Source: Pseudomonas lini (GTDB lineage: Bacteria > Pseudomonadota > Gammaproteobacteria > Pseudomonadales > Pseudomonadaceae). Taken from it: a stretch of DNA of 64,000 bases. Every line of letters starts with the position of its first letter. Position 1 is the stretch's first letter. The notes below the pieces were generated by a model, which ran no database searches, was not told the DNA's origin, and worked only from the letters and a program-made list of their open reading frames with translations. The stretch spans positions 248,001 through 312,000 of the forward strand of contig NZ_JYLB01000003.1 in the NCBI RefSeq assembly GCF_001042905.1, in the 5' to 3' direction. Below are positions 25,695 to 34,018 of the stretch, one piece after another. The position numbers and the translations under genes are program-made.

Positions 25695-25960
25695 TCCCTT
25701 GTGTGGTGAATAACGGCCATTTTTTGGCCGTCAGCAGATATTCCTTACCTGAGGGCGGCTAAATTCCTACAAGTCGTTAGGGCTGTCAATCGTGGCAATC
25801 AGGAATATTGCGGTCTGGTTTGTGGTCGAGTGGCTCGATACGAATGCCACAGAACAAAAATTAAAGAACTGTGTTTTTTCGTGACTACACTCATGACTGG
25901 TAGCTTTTGGCTACCAACGTGATGGGTCCCAACAGGAAATTACAAATAGAAGGGAATCTG
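25695..25960. promoter_or_regulatory. Divergent promoter region, isocyanide operon and dihaem cytochrome
   Basis: The 266 bp between the two divergent starts become AT-rich in the right half. No operator could be named. A regulator gene is not present next to the operon, so control must come from elsewhere. Confidence 0.4.
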
Positions 25961-27784
25961 ATGAGCACATTAAAAGCCCCCCCGTTTGCCTGCGCTGCAT
26001 TGTTGTTTTTCGGCTGCAATTCAATGACTCAGGCTGCCGACATTCTGGATCAGGGATGGAATGACACCACCCTCTCCAATTGGCATGACCTTTCACAAGG
26101 ATCGAGAATTCTCCCTCTCTCCTGGGCGCTTGCATTGGAAGAGCCCGCTTCAGAGGAGAAGTTCATGAGTGACAAAACGATCTCAGCCTACGGCTACACG
26201 CCTTATAATCCGTCTTATAAAGGTAAGCGTCTTACGTTGCCGATGGGTTTCGTTTTGGATGATAGCCACGACAGCAAGCTGTCTTTCACGAAACTCCGTT
26301 GGTTTTTTGGACAAGGAACGCAAGAGCCGTGGGTGGGGATGAACTGCTCTGCTTGTCACACGGCTCAAATCAATTTTGAAGGACAGAATCTTGTCATCAA
26401 TGGCGGGCCAACAAACGCCGACTTTCAAAATTTCTTTAAAGAGTTGAGAGCGGCTTTAAGCACAACGGCTTCCGATCCTGAAAAATTTGAACGCTTTGCG
26501 AAGAGTGTCCTGGAGGATGACCTGTCGAAAGGGAATCGCCACCGGCTGAAAAAATCGCTGGAAAGCTTGAATGCGTTTTATGCACAAAACGAAACACTGA
26601 ATGCCACCGATCTGCAATATGGACCAGGTCGCCTTGATGCAGTGGGCCACATTCTCAACAAAATCAGTCAAGTTACCCACGCCACCCCCCCTACCCCTAA
26701 CCCCTCTGATGCTCCGGTAAGTTATCCATTTCTCTGGAATACGCCTCAACACAACGTCCTCCAATGGAACGGAATGGTCAGTAAAGCAAAACTCCCCTCG
26801 TTAATACCAGACGGCGGCCTGGATGTTGGAGGTCTGGGGCGTAATGCTGGAGAGGCCATCGGCGTGTACGCAGATATTCGACCGGTTAAAGAAGATCGGG
26901 CCAAGGCAGGATTTGTCTCCAGTGTGAACGTGAAAAATCTGGTGGTTCTGGAACATTCTCTTTATAGCCTGAAGCCTCCGCGATGGCCTGGGCCGCTGCC
27001 AAAAGACCTCACGTCAGGCGCCAGATTATTTACAGATAATTGTGCCGGATGCCATGCACCCCTTGATAGAAACGATCTCACCACACCAATCAAAGCGGTC
27101 ATGGTTCCAATCGCTGCCAATGAAAATCTAAACCCTCGGGGCCCAAATGACAGGACCATTAGCACGGACCCCTGGATGGCGTGCAATGCCTATCAATTTA
27201 CAGCAGATGCTGGAGTGTTAGCGGGTTATCCCAAAGCTGGTAAGCCAAAAGGGACCATTCAGCCAAACGATCTTCTCTACAACATGCTGGGTGTGACCGT
27301 CCTGGAAACATTACATGGCAAAGGACGCGATGTCGCCAAGCTGGCTTTCGATGGATTGCTTGGCATAGAGCCTAAACCTGTGAAAGTCCCCGGGTTCAAG
27401 GACCGTGCCTTGTTCAGTAGTGTTGATGAGAGAGCGTTACGGCTAATCAACTGCTACCGTGCCAGTCCGCAGGTTGCCCTTCTCGCCTATAAAGCAAGAC
27501 CCCTCACCGGCATCTGGGCCACCGCTCCCTATTTGCATAACGGCTCTGTACCGACCCTGAATGACCTTCTCCTGCCACCCCGTCAGCGTCCCTCGACTTT
27601 TTATACAGGGACAAATGAATTCGATAACCAAAGGGTGGGATTCAAGACCGATAAATCGGACAAGAACTGGTTTCTTTTCGACACCAAGCTTGAGGGCAAC
27701 AGCAACTCCGGTCATGACTATGGCGTGGGTCGCCTCAGCGATATTCAAAGGTCACAGCTTCTCGACTACTTGAAGTCACTTTGA
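25961..27784 (+). CDS. Exported dihaem cytochrome c, RoxA/MauG-like
   Basis: From the ATG at 25961, preceded by AAGGGA, the product has 607 residues and a signal sequence ending near MTQAA; an FFGC stretch makes a lipoprotein possible. Two haem c sites are present: CSACH at 129-133 and CAGCH at 361-365. The C-terminal ATAPYLHNGSVPTLNDLL motif is shared by the cytochrome c peroxidase, MauG and RoxA rubber oxygenase families, and the length fits RoxA-like proteins best. It should act in the periplasm as an oxidase, peroxidase or oxygenase. It is divergent from the isocyanide operon; a functional link is only a guess. Confidence 0.75.
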   Translation: MSTLKAPPFACAALLFFGCNSMTQAADILDQGWNDTTLSNWHDLSQGSRILPLSWALALEEPASEEKFMSDKTISAYGYTPYNPSYKGKRLTLPMGFVLDDSHDSKLSFTKLRWFFGQGTQEPWVGMNCSACHTAQINFEGQNLVINGGPTNADFQNFFKELRAALSTTASDPEKFERFAKSVLEDDLSKGNRHRLKKSLESLNAFYAQNETLNATDLQYGPGRLDAVGHILNKISQVTHATPPTPNPSDAPVSYPFLWNTPQHNVLQWNGMVSKAKLPSLIPDGGLDVGGLGRNAGEAIGVYADIRPVKEDRAKAGFVSSVNVKNLVVLEHSLYSLKPPRWPGPLPKDLTSGARLFTDNCAGCHAPLDRNDLTTPIKAVMVPIAANENLNPRGPNDRTISTDPWMACNAYQFTADAGVLAGYPKAGKPKGTIQPNDLLYNMLGVTVLETLHGKGRDVAKLAFDGLLGIEPKPVKVPGFKDRALFSSVDERALRLINCYRASPQVALLAYKARPLTGIWATAPYLHNGSVPTLNDLLLPPRQRPSTFYTGTNEFDNQRVGFKTDKSDKNWFLFDTKLEGNSNSGHDYGVGRLSDIQRSQLLDYLKSL

Positions 27785-27833
27785 GCTGCGGCGCAGACGC
27801 TATCACCTGAGTCATGGAGTAGTAATGGCTAGG

Positions 27834-27862
27834 AGGGGCGACCAAAAGTAGTGGTCGCCCCT
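27834..27862. terminator. Strong hairpin after the cytochrome gene
   Basis: AGGGGCGACCA and TGGTCGCCCCT form a perfect 11-bp stem with a 7-base loop, 50 bp after the stop codon. There is no T-run, so it may protect or end the transcript in another way. Confidence 0.5.
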
Positions 27863-27897
27863 GCCGAGGCCGTTAGAGGTTTAATGCTTGTTCTAGA

Positions 27898-28031
27898 TAT
27901 CAGAAGTTAGCCGGGGTGTTGGCGCTGATGATCTCAGCCTCATCCGCCCCAATATTCCTAAACCGATGCGGTAACGTCGTCGGAAAGTAATACCCATCCC
28001 CGGCATTCAGCACACTAATCTGCCCATCAAC
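27898..28031 (-). pseudogene. 3' fragment of a PuuR-like regulator gene
   Basis: These 134 bases align with 30063-30196, the 3' end of the intact puuR-like gene, at roughly 85 percent identity by eye. The frame is kept: the fragment still encodes a GDGYYFPTTLPHRFRNIG end and stops with SANTPANF. Most differences are silent, so it derives from a diverged homologue rather than a recent copy. It sits in the same orientation as the intact gene, on the far side of the cargo genes. Confidence 0.8.
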
Positions 28032-28038
28032 ACCAAGC

Positions 28039-28506
28039 CTACAAAAGCCCTTTCACCATCGGCACACAAGCCAGCTGAAGCCCGGAGGGCGAATGGTAAA
28101 TAGAAGGTTCGTCACCAACGAAACCGCAGCGCCGGTAAAAGTCAGCGGCGTTCAACGTGGCGTCCAGATTGACCTCCTTCAGCCCCAGATCTCGTGCCAG
28201 GCATTCAAGGTGCTCCAGGATTTTCAAGCCAAAGCCTCGTTGCATAAAGCTCGGGAGCACAAAGATCGCGCCGATTTCGCTCCTCTCTAGGTCAAGCATT
28301 CCTGTCGCCACCGGCTCACCCTGAATACAGCCCAGATAAAAGTGCTTATCCATCAGGTCGCTATACCCGTCCTTGGCTGCTCCTGCCGTCCAGGCCAGCA
28401 TTTGCTCCGTGGTATAGGCACCGATGCATTGATGCCGTATCGCTTGAAGGCGAATGTCGAACGCCGTTTGGGCATCGCTGTGCGTGGCGCGTCTAATCTC
28501 GAACAT
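28039..28506 (-). CDS. GNAT-family N-acetyltransferase
   Basis: The 155-residue protein has the GNAT fold signature: FEIRRATHSDA at the start, EIGAIFVLPSFMQRGFGLKIL near residues 77-97 with the acetyl-CoA loop (QRGFGL), and ADFYRRCGFVGDEPS near the end. It should acetylate an amine from acetyl-CoA in the cytoplasm; the substrate is unknown. GGAG precedes the ATG. Its stop lies 8 bases from the puuR-like gene fragment, so it is the leftmost gene of the cargo between the fragment and the intact gene. Confidence 0.88.
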   Translation of the reverse strand: MFEIRRATHSDAQTAFDIRLQAIRHQCIGAYTTEQMLAWTAGAAKDGYSDLMDKHFYLGCIQGEPVATGMLDLERSEIGAIFVLPSFMQRGFGLKILEHLECLARDLGLKEVNLDATLNAADFYRRCGFVGDEPSIYHSPSGLQLACVPMVKGLL

Positions 28507-28540
28507 TTCATTCTCCGTTAGCCATCGGTAGACGGAGAAC

Positions 28541-28566
28541 TAAAAAGCCCCGTCCATTTCTGGCGG
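28541..28566 (-). terminator. Rho-independent terminator (minus strand)
   Basis: On the minus strand GGCCCCGCC and GGACGGGGC form the stem, followed by a T-run. It lies about 35 bases upstream of the GNAT start, so it blocks minus-strand transcripts entering from the right. Confidence 0.65.
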
Positions 28567-28857
28567 GGCCTTGGGTTTTTACGTCAAATCCTATGAACGC
28601 ATAACCTCATGGCCCGCCAGAAGCGGTCATGTAGGAGCACATTATGTTCATGCGGCGTGTGTAGGTCATGGGTCGACAGTGTTTTGGATGATCCGGGTTG
28701 TCAACATTCGAGGTCGCAAAATAAATCCGCCTCTTTCCTTCAAATTTAAGAAATCGCAAAACTAGTTATCGAGTAAAAAAAGGGGCAGATCTATTTATTC
28801 TACTTTCAACAAATAGTATTAGAGTGCCACCTCACACCGCTACGGACAGAAACGCCC
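28567..28857. other. Gap with imperfect inverted repeat, possible miniature element
   Basis: 28716-28738 and 28779-28800 are imperfect inverted copies, about 16 of 19 matching (AAAGGGGCAGATCTATTT type). AAAGGGGCAGAT-like ends resemble sequences beside Y1/REP-associated transposase elements in gamma-proteobacteria. No transposase gene is present. No other gene was seen in this gap. Confidence 0.35.
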
Positions 28858-29376
28858 ATGAAACCGTTGTATTTAGGCTCACTCCTGCTTCTGATTACGG
28901 GTTGCTCGCCGATCCCGCAATACGAAACCCCTGCCAATGCCCCCCAAGCGCAGATTCGCAGTGAAATGGACGCAATGACCAACCGTCGCAACTACCTGAC
29001 CCTTAGCGCAGCGCCGACCACGGCCTGCAAATACGGCAGGTCGGTACCCGTGACACCCGCTCGGGAACTATTCTCGGTCAGCGGTGGGCACCCATCGAAA
29101 CCCGAAGGTTTTCGAGCCATTGAAGCGGGCAAACCGATCCACCTGGTGCTGGAGGGCGGGGCCAGCGGCAACCGCAGATGCACGGTCGATTTTGTCAGTG
29201 AGTTCATGCCGGGCGCCCGCTATGTGATCAAGGGCGGCATCACTGAAGGCCCCAATGTCATGAGCGGCTGCCAGATCAACATCGTTGATCTGGATTCCGG
29301 AGCTCGACTCTTTCAGGCTAAGCAGTCACCGGCCAACGGCTGTGCTCTGGATCGGTTATCACTGCCGACGCCTTGA
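28858..29376 (+). CDS. Putative lipoprotein, unknown function
   Basis: The 172-residue product starts MKPLYLGSLLLLITGCSP, a clear lipoprotein signal with Cys16 in the LITGC box. The mature part has four further Cys residues (CKYG, RRCTV, GCQIN, NGCALD) that could form two disulphides, and a beta-rich pattern (KPIHLVLEGGA, YVIKGGITEG). I do not recognise the family. It is anchored probably in the outer membrane. It belongs to the cargo set between the two puuR-like sequences. Confidence 0.7.
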   Translation: MKPLYLGSLLLLITGCSPIPQYETPANAPQAQIRSEMDAMTNRRNYLTLSAAPTTACKYGRSVPVTPARELFSVSGGHPSKPEGFRAIEAGKPIHLVLEGGASGNRRCTVDFVSEFMPGARYVIKGGITEGPNVMSGCQINIVDLDSGARLFQAKQSPANGCALDRLSLPTP

Positions 29377-29443
29377 GCGCGCTGACCGATTGAGCGATGT
29401 CATCTCTGTTACTGTTGTTCATTGGCGCTGGAAATATACAAAT

Positions 29444-29803
29444 ATGGCGAGAAAACCTGAAACAACCTGGGAGATGCTGAATGAGGCCATGTCCCATTTC
29501 CAGGAGCACATTCGCAACAAGAAGTTAGCCTGGGAGCTTTCGCTGGTCGACCTCCTGCACGTAAGCAACTTCAAAGGTGGAAATGCTTCTATAACAGAGC
29601 CGATGGCAACGCTGCCCGCGAAGCTGAAATACTACGAAATTGCTCTCAGGGACATCGAAACAACCTTTAAGAAAAAGCCCCTGAATAATCTGACAGAAGA
29701 GGAGCTGACTCAACTGACTGGTCGCTGCACAGACTTCCTCGCTTTAACAACAAAACCGAAAAGTAAAATCCGAGGGCTGGGCCGTCTTACGCTTCAGCGC
29801 TAA
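29444..29803 (+). CDS. Small cytoplasmic protein, unknown (first of a coupled pair)
   Basis: The ATG at 29444 gives 119 residues: MARKPETTWEMLNEAMSHFQ then a helical region and a basic end (KPKSKIRGLGRLTLQR). GGAAAT before the ATG is a modest ribosome site. The frame is open further upstream but overlaps the lipoprotein gene. The stop TAA overlaps the ATG of the next gene, which ties the two. The family is not recognised. Confidence 0.55.
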   Translation: MARKPETTWEMLNEAMSHFQEHIRNKKLAWELSLVDLLHVSNFKGGNASITEPMATLPAKLKYYEIALRDIETTFKKKPLNNLTEEELTQLTGRCTDFLALTTKPKSKIRGLGRLTLQR

Positions 29804-30015
29804 TGGCAGCGCACTTCATAGATCTCATCCCCGTTCTGGATCGTCGGGCCCTCAACGGCGCCGGCATCAGCGTTAAAACGGATAGCAACCGCCAGGTCAA
29901 GGACATCGCTAACCACTACGCCGAACTAATCAAAGCGTTTAGGACGGCGCTGCGACTGACGCCAGAAATGACGTTGAGAGAGTTGGATAAACAATGGTTC
30001 AGTAAAAGCCTCTGA
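29803..30015 (+). CDS. Small protein, unknown (second of a coupled pair)
   Basis: The 70-residue product (MAAHFIDLIPVLDRRALNGAG to KQWFSKSL) is predicted mostly helical with no signal peptide. It starts within the stop codon of the gene before it (TAATG), a typical coupled arrangement. I do not recognise either protein; small coupled pairs like this include toxin-antitoxin systems, but no such motif is visible. Confidence 0.5.
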   Translation: MAAHFIDLIPVLDRRALNGAGISVKTDSNRQVKDIANHYAELIKAFRTALRLTPEMTLRELDKQWFSKSL

Positions 30016-30064
30016 GATCGTATTAACGGGAGAAGCGGCCATCCGCCGCTTCTATCATCAGGTA

Positions 30065-30613
30065 TCAGAAGTTAGCCGGCGTATTCGCACTAATAATCTC
30101 CGCCTCATCCGCTCCAATATTGCGAAATCGATGCGGCAACGTCGTCGGAAAGTAGTACCCATCCCCGGCATTCAGCACACTAATCTGACCATCAACGGTG
30201 AGCTCAACCGTCCCACGAGTAACCAGCCCACACTCCTCCCCTTCCGAGTGCACAATCGGCTCTTCCCCCGAACTCGCCCCAGGCGCGTATTGCTCGCGCA
30301 AAAGTCGCATCTGCCGACTCGGTACCGAAGCGCCAATCAGCAGCAACCGCAGCCCATGACGGCCCAGGTCCGGCTGTTCGTTGGCACGGAACACGTATTG
30401 ATGCTCACGCGGCGGCTGGTCGAAGGTGAAGAAGTCCGCCAAGGACATGGGGATGCCTTCGAGCAGTTTTTTCAGGGAGCTGACGGAGGGACTGACGCGA
30501 TTCTGTTCGATCAGGGAGATGGTGGCATTGGTGACGCCGCTACGCCGGGCCAGCTCGCGCTGGGACAGTTTGTAGCTTTCGCGTACTAATTTGAGTCGTG
30601 AGCCCGTGTCCAT
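30065..30613 (-). CDS. puuR: PuuR-like XRE-cupin regulator of polyamine genes
   Basis: The 182-residue protein has an N-terminal XRE helix-turn-helix (LSQRELARRSGVTNATISLIEQNRVSPSVSSLKKLL, residues about 17-52) and a C-terminal cupin domain with IVHSEGEECG and GDGYYFPTTLPHRF. This is the PuuR/PauR architecture; PuuR represses putrescine catabolism genes and is released by putrescine. It lies beside the oxidase, dehydrogenase and synthetase genes of the same pathway on the same strand, which supports the role. Its last 134 bases have a diverged copy at 27898-28031. Confidence 0.85.
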   Translation of the reverse strand: MDTGSRLKLVRESYKLSQRELARRSGVTNATISLIEQNRVSPSVSSLKKLLEGIPMSLADFFTFDQPPREHQYVFRANEQPDLGRHGLRLLLIGASVPSRQMRLLREQYAPGASSGEEPIVHSEGEECGLVTRGTVELTVDGQISVLNAGDGYYFPTTLPHRFRNIGADEAEIISANTPANF

Positions 30614-30815
30614 GACAGCCTTATGCGAAGAATACTTAAGGGGTAATGGGGGTGGGTGGCGGGCGACTGGTGGCCGCGGATTACGCCGTTTCCCGTCCCG
30701 GAACCGTGGAAGGCGGGTATTAAATCACGTTTGTTGGTGTTGCTCAGCAGGTTCGATAAACGGCTATGCAAAAAGCTGCCGGCCTCTGATGCCAGTCAGT
30801 TTTTGAGCGGGAACT

Positions 30816-30946
30816 GTGGCGAGGGGGCTTGCCCCCGTTGGGTCGCGAAGCGGCCCCAAAACCTGCAACCGTGGTGCATCAGGTACACCGAATGTGCTGG
30901 TTTTACGACTGCTTCGCAGCCGAACGGGGGCAAGCCCCCTCGCCAC
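30816..30946. repeat. Long inverted repeat (TGTGGCGAGGGGGCTTGCC type)
   Basis: It has the same class and arms as 20711-20843, with GGTCGCGAAGCGGCC and GCTTCGCAGC as internal arms. The gap 30614-30978 between the regulator and oxidase genes holds nothing else recognisable. Confidence 0.85.
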
Positions 30947-30978
30947 GAAAGCCCGCGCCCGCAGAGATTGGGTCTGGG

Positions 30979-32262
30979 TTAGATACCGAACCGGTCGCGC
31001 AGTGCGTAATACGCGGCGCCCATGGCGGTGAGCGGGGCCTGGAAGGTGCGGCCGCCGAGCATGGGCATGTGTGGCAGGGAGGCGAAGGCGTCGAAGCGTT
31101 CGGCGTCGCCGCGGATCATTTCCGAGATGAGTTTGCCGGCCAGGTGCGAGCAGGTGACGCCGTGGCCGCTGTAGCCTTGCATGTAGTAGGCGTTCTTTTC
31201 GATGCGGCCGAATTGCGGCATGCGGGACATGGTCAGCAGGAAGTTGCCGGTCCAGCGGTAGTCGATTTTTACGTCCTTCAATTGCGGGAAGGTTTTTAGG
31301 ATTTTTGGTTTAATCAGTTGTTCGATGTCGTCGGGCTCACGGGCGCCGTAGACCACGCCGCCGCCGTACAGCAGGCGGTTGTCAGCGGTGAGGCGGTAGT
31401 AGTCGAGCAGGTAGTTGCAGTCTTCGACGCAGTAGTTGTTTTTGATCAGGCTCCGCGCAACCTTCTCGGACAACGGCTCGGTGACGACGATTTGTGAGCC
31501 GCAGGGCATGCTTTTGCGCGTGACGCGGTTGTCGAGGTCTTGAGGCAGGTAGGCGTTGCCGGCGATCAGCAGGTACTTGGCCCGCACCACGCCTTTGGCG
31601 GTGCGCACGGTGATCGGTTCGCCGTAGGTGATTTCCACGGCGGCGGATTGTTCGTAGATTTTGCCACCCAGGCTGAGGATCGCGGCGGCTTCGCCGAGGG
31701 CCAGGTTCAGCGGGTGGATGTGGCCGCCCTGCATGTCGAGCAGGCCGCCGACGTAGTTGTCGCAACCGACTTCGCGCTTGATGTCAGCCGCGTCGAGCAT
31801 TCTCAGGTTTTTGTTGCCGTAGCGCTCCCAACTGCTCTTCTGCTCGGCCAGGCCGTTGAGTTGCTTTTTGTTCAGCGCAGCGAAGATGCCGCCGGGGCGG
31901 TAGTCGCATTTGATGTCGTACTCTTTGATGCGCGAACGGATGATGTCGGCGCCTTCGAAGATCATGCTGCCGAGGACTTCGGCGGTTTTGTCGCCGTAGC
32001 GTTCTTCGATCACATCGACGTCGCGGCTGTAGGAGTTGACCAGTTGGCCGCCATTGCGACCGCTGGCACCGAAGCCGACTTTGGCGGCTTCCAGTACGGT
32101 GACGCTGTAGCCCGCTTCGCTGAGGAACAGCGCCGAGGACAAGCCAGTGTAGCCGGCGCCGATCACGCAGACGTCGCAGTCCACCGCTTGTTCCAGCACC
32201 GGGAAGTCCCCGGTGAAGTTACGGGTGGCGGCGTAGTAGCTGTTTACATGGGTTTGTTTCAT
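30979..32262 (-). CDS. puuB: Gamma-glutamylputrescine oxidase (FAD-dependent)
   Basis: The ATG at 32262 follows GGAG and gives 427 residues. DCDVCVIGAGYTGLSSALFL near residues 28-47 is the FAD-binding Rossmann motif, and GFGASGRNGGQ near 65-75 is the DAO-family substrate loop. The protein matches PuuB/PauB length and pattern, including PGGIFAALN and MQGYSGHGVTCSHLAGKL late in the sequence. It oxidises gamma-glutamylputrescine to the aldehyde with release of ammonia and H2O2. The preceding gene on the strand is the aldehyde dehydrogenase, 52 bp away, which takes the aldehyde. Confidence 0.9.
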   Translation of the reverse strand: MKQTHVNSYYAATRNFTGDFPVLEQAVDCDVCVIGAGYTGLSSALFLSEAGYSVTVLEAAKVGFGASGRNGGQLVNSYSRDVDVIEERYGDKTAEVLGSMIFEGADIIRSRIKEYDIKCDYRPGGIFAALNKKQLNGLAEQKSSWERYGNKNLRMLDAADIKREVGCDNYVGGLLDMQGGHIHPLNLALGEAAAILSLGGKIYEQSAAVEITYGEPITVRTAKGVVRAKYLLIAGNAYLPQDLDNRVTRKSMPCGSQIVVTEPLSEKVARSLIKNNYCVEDCNYLLDYYRLTADNRLLYGGGVVYGAREPDDIEQLIKPKILKTFPQLKDVKIDYRWTGNFLLTMSRMPQFGRIEKNAYYMQGYSGHGVTCSHLAGKLISEMIRGDAERFDAFASLPHMPMLGGRTFQAPLTAMGAAYYALRDRFGI

Positions 32263-32314
32263 ACGTTTCTCCGAGGGCCGCCAACATGTGCCGGCGACCG
32301 CCGCTGTAAAAGTG

Positions 32315-33805
32315 TTAGAGCTTGATCCAGGTCGCTTTGAGTTCGGTGTATTTGTCGAACGCGTGCAGCGATTTGTCCCGACCGTTACCCGACTGCTTGA
32401 ACCCACCGAACGGCGCGGTCATGTCGCCGCCGTCGTACTGGTTGACCCAGACGCTGCCGGCGCGCAAACCGCGAGCGAAGGTGTGGGCCTTGCTGAGGTT
32501 GCTGGTCCACACGCCGGCCGCCAGACCGAAGATGCTGTCGTTGGCGATCTGCAGGGCTTCTTCAGCGGTGTCGAAGGTGATCAGCGACAGCACCGGGCCG
32601 AAGATTTCTTCCCTGGCGATGGTCATGGCGTTGGTCACGCCATCGAAAATCGCCGGTTCCACGTATAGGCCACCGGTGTCTGCGAGGGTACGATTGCCGC
32701 CAGCGATCAGTTGCGCGCCCTGGTCTTTGCCGATCTGGATGTAGCGCAGCACGTTCTCCAGTTGGCGCTGATCGACGACGGCGCCAACGGTGGTTTCCGG
32801 ATCCAGGGCGTGGCCCGGTTTCCAGGCTTGCAGCGCTTCCAGCAGCAGTGGAATGAATGGCTCGCGAATCGAGCGCTCCACCAGCAGGCGTGAGCCAGCG
32901 GTGCAGACTTCGCCCTGATTGAAGGCAATCGCGCTGACCGCGGCCTGAGCTGCTGCGCGCAAGTCTGGTGCATCAGCGAACACCACGTTCGGGCTCTTGC
33001 CGCCCGCCTCCAGCCAGACGCGTTTCATGTTGCTTTGCCCGGCGTAGATCAGCAGTTGCTTGGCAATCGCGGTGGAGCCGGTGAAGGCCAGCACGTCGAC
33101 GTCCATGTGCAACGCCAGCGCCTTGCCGACGGTGTGACCGAAGCCAGGCAGGACGTTGAACACGCCTTTGGGGATGCCGGCGTCGAGGGCCAATTGCGCG
33201 ATGCGAATGGCCGTCAGTGGTGACTTTTCCGAAGGCTTGAGGATGAACGAGTTGCCTGCCGCCAAGGCCGGAGCGAATTTCCAGCTGGCCATGATCAGCG
33301 GGAAATTCCACGGCACGATGGCAGCGACCACGCCTGTCGGTTCACGGGTGATGAGGCCGAGTTGGTCGTGCGGTGTGGCGGCGACTTCGTCGTAGATTTT
33401 GTCGATGGCCTCGGCGCTCCAACGAATCGCGTTGGCGGTCGCCGGGATGTCGATGCTCATGGAGTCGCTGATCGGTTTGCCCATGTCCAGGGTTTCGAGC
33501 AGCGCCAGTTCTTCCTGGTTTTGCAGAATCAGATCAGCGAAACGAATCAGGATGCGCTTGCGCTCGGCCGGGGGCAGTTTGGCCCAGATGCCGGATTCGA
33601 ATGTGCGGCGTGCAACCTGTACGGCGGCATTGGCGTCGGCTTCGTCGGTGCTGGCGATGTTCGCCAGGAATCGGCCGTCGATCGGGCTGATGCATTCGAA
33701 GGTATCGCCGCTGAGTGCCGGACGGTATTGGCCATCGATGAATGCGCGGCCTTCTAGTGTGAGGGACTGGAAGCGTTGCTCCCAGTCGCTGCGAGTGTTT
33801 GTCAT
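32315..33805 (-). CDS. puuC: Gamma-glutamyl-gamma-aminobutyraldehyde dehydrogenase
   Basis: The 496-residue protein is an aldehyde dehydrogenase: VVAAIVPWNFPLIMASWKFA (NAD fold), FTGSTAIAKQL, LEAGGKSPNVVFADAP with the base Glu, and FNQGEVCTAGSRL with the catalytic Cys. Family pattern and context fit PuuC, which oxidises gamma-glutamyl-gamma-aminobutyraldehyde to the acid with NAD+. The start at 33805 (MTNTRSDWEQRFQ) is chosen because the region upstream is REP-containing intergenic DNA. It lies between the synthetase and the oxidase genes on the same strand. Confidence 0.9.
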   Translation of the reverse strand: MTNTRSDWEQRFQSLTLEGRAFIDGQYRPALSGDTFECISPIDGRFLANIASTDEADANAAVQVARRTFESGIWAKLPPAERKRILIRFADLILQNQEELALLETLDMGKPISDSMSIDIPATANAIRWSAEAIDKIYDEVAATPHDQLGLITREPTGVVAAIVPWNFPLIMASWKFAPALAAGNSFILKPSEKSPLTAIRIAQLALDAGIPKGVFNVLPGFGHTVGKALALHMDVDVLAFTGSTAIAKQLLIYAGQSNMKRVWLEAGGKSPNVVFADAPDLRAAAQAAVSAIAFNQGEVCTAGSRLLVERSIREPFIPLLLEALQAWKPGHALDPETTVGAVVDQRQLENVLRYIQIGKDQGAQLIAGGNRTLADTGGLYVEPAIFDGVTNAMTIAREEIFGPVLSLITFDTAEEALQIANDSIFGLAAGVWTSNLSKAHTFARGLRAGSVWVNQYDGGDMTAPFGGFKQSGNGRDKSLHAFDKYTELKATWIKL

Positions 33806-33883
33806 GGTTGTGACTCTACGCAGAGGAATAGTTGATCGTTGGATTGATGCCAACCAGTTAAGTATCAGAACACCGCAATCCAC

Positions 33884-33973
33884 TGTGGGAGCGGGCTTGC
33901 TCGCGAAGAGGCCATCACATTCAACATTGATGGCGACTGACCCACCGCTTTCGCGAGCAAGCCCGCTCCCACA
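33884..33973. repeat. REP inverted-repeat pair
   Basis: TGTGGGAGCGGGCTTGCTCG and its inverted partner occur with a short middle, in the gap between puuC and the synthetase gene. Confidence 0.9.
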
Positions 33974-34018
33974 TTTGATTGGCGGCGCATGCAGAGAATG
34001 CATACACCGCTAGGCCAA

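Noticed and set aside
28571..28765. Open frame of 64 codons on the plus strand after the GNAT gene
   Set aside because: It overlaps the inverted repeat, lacks a ribosome site and has no protein pattern.
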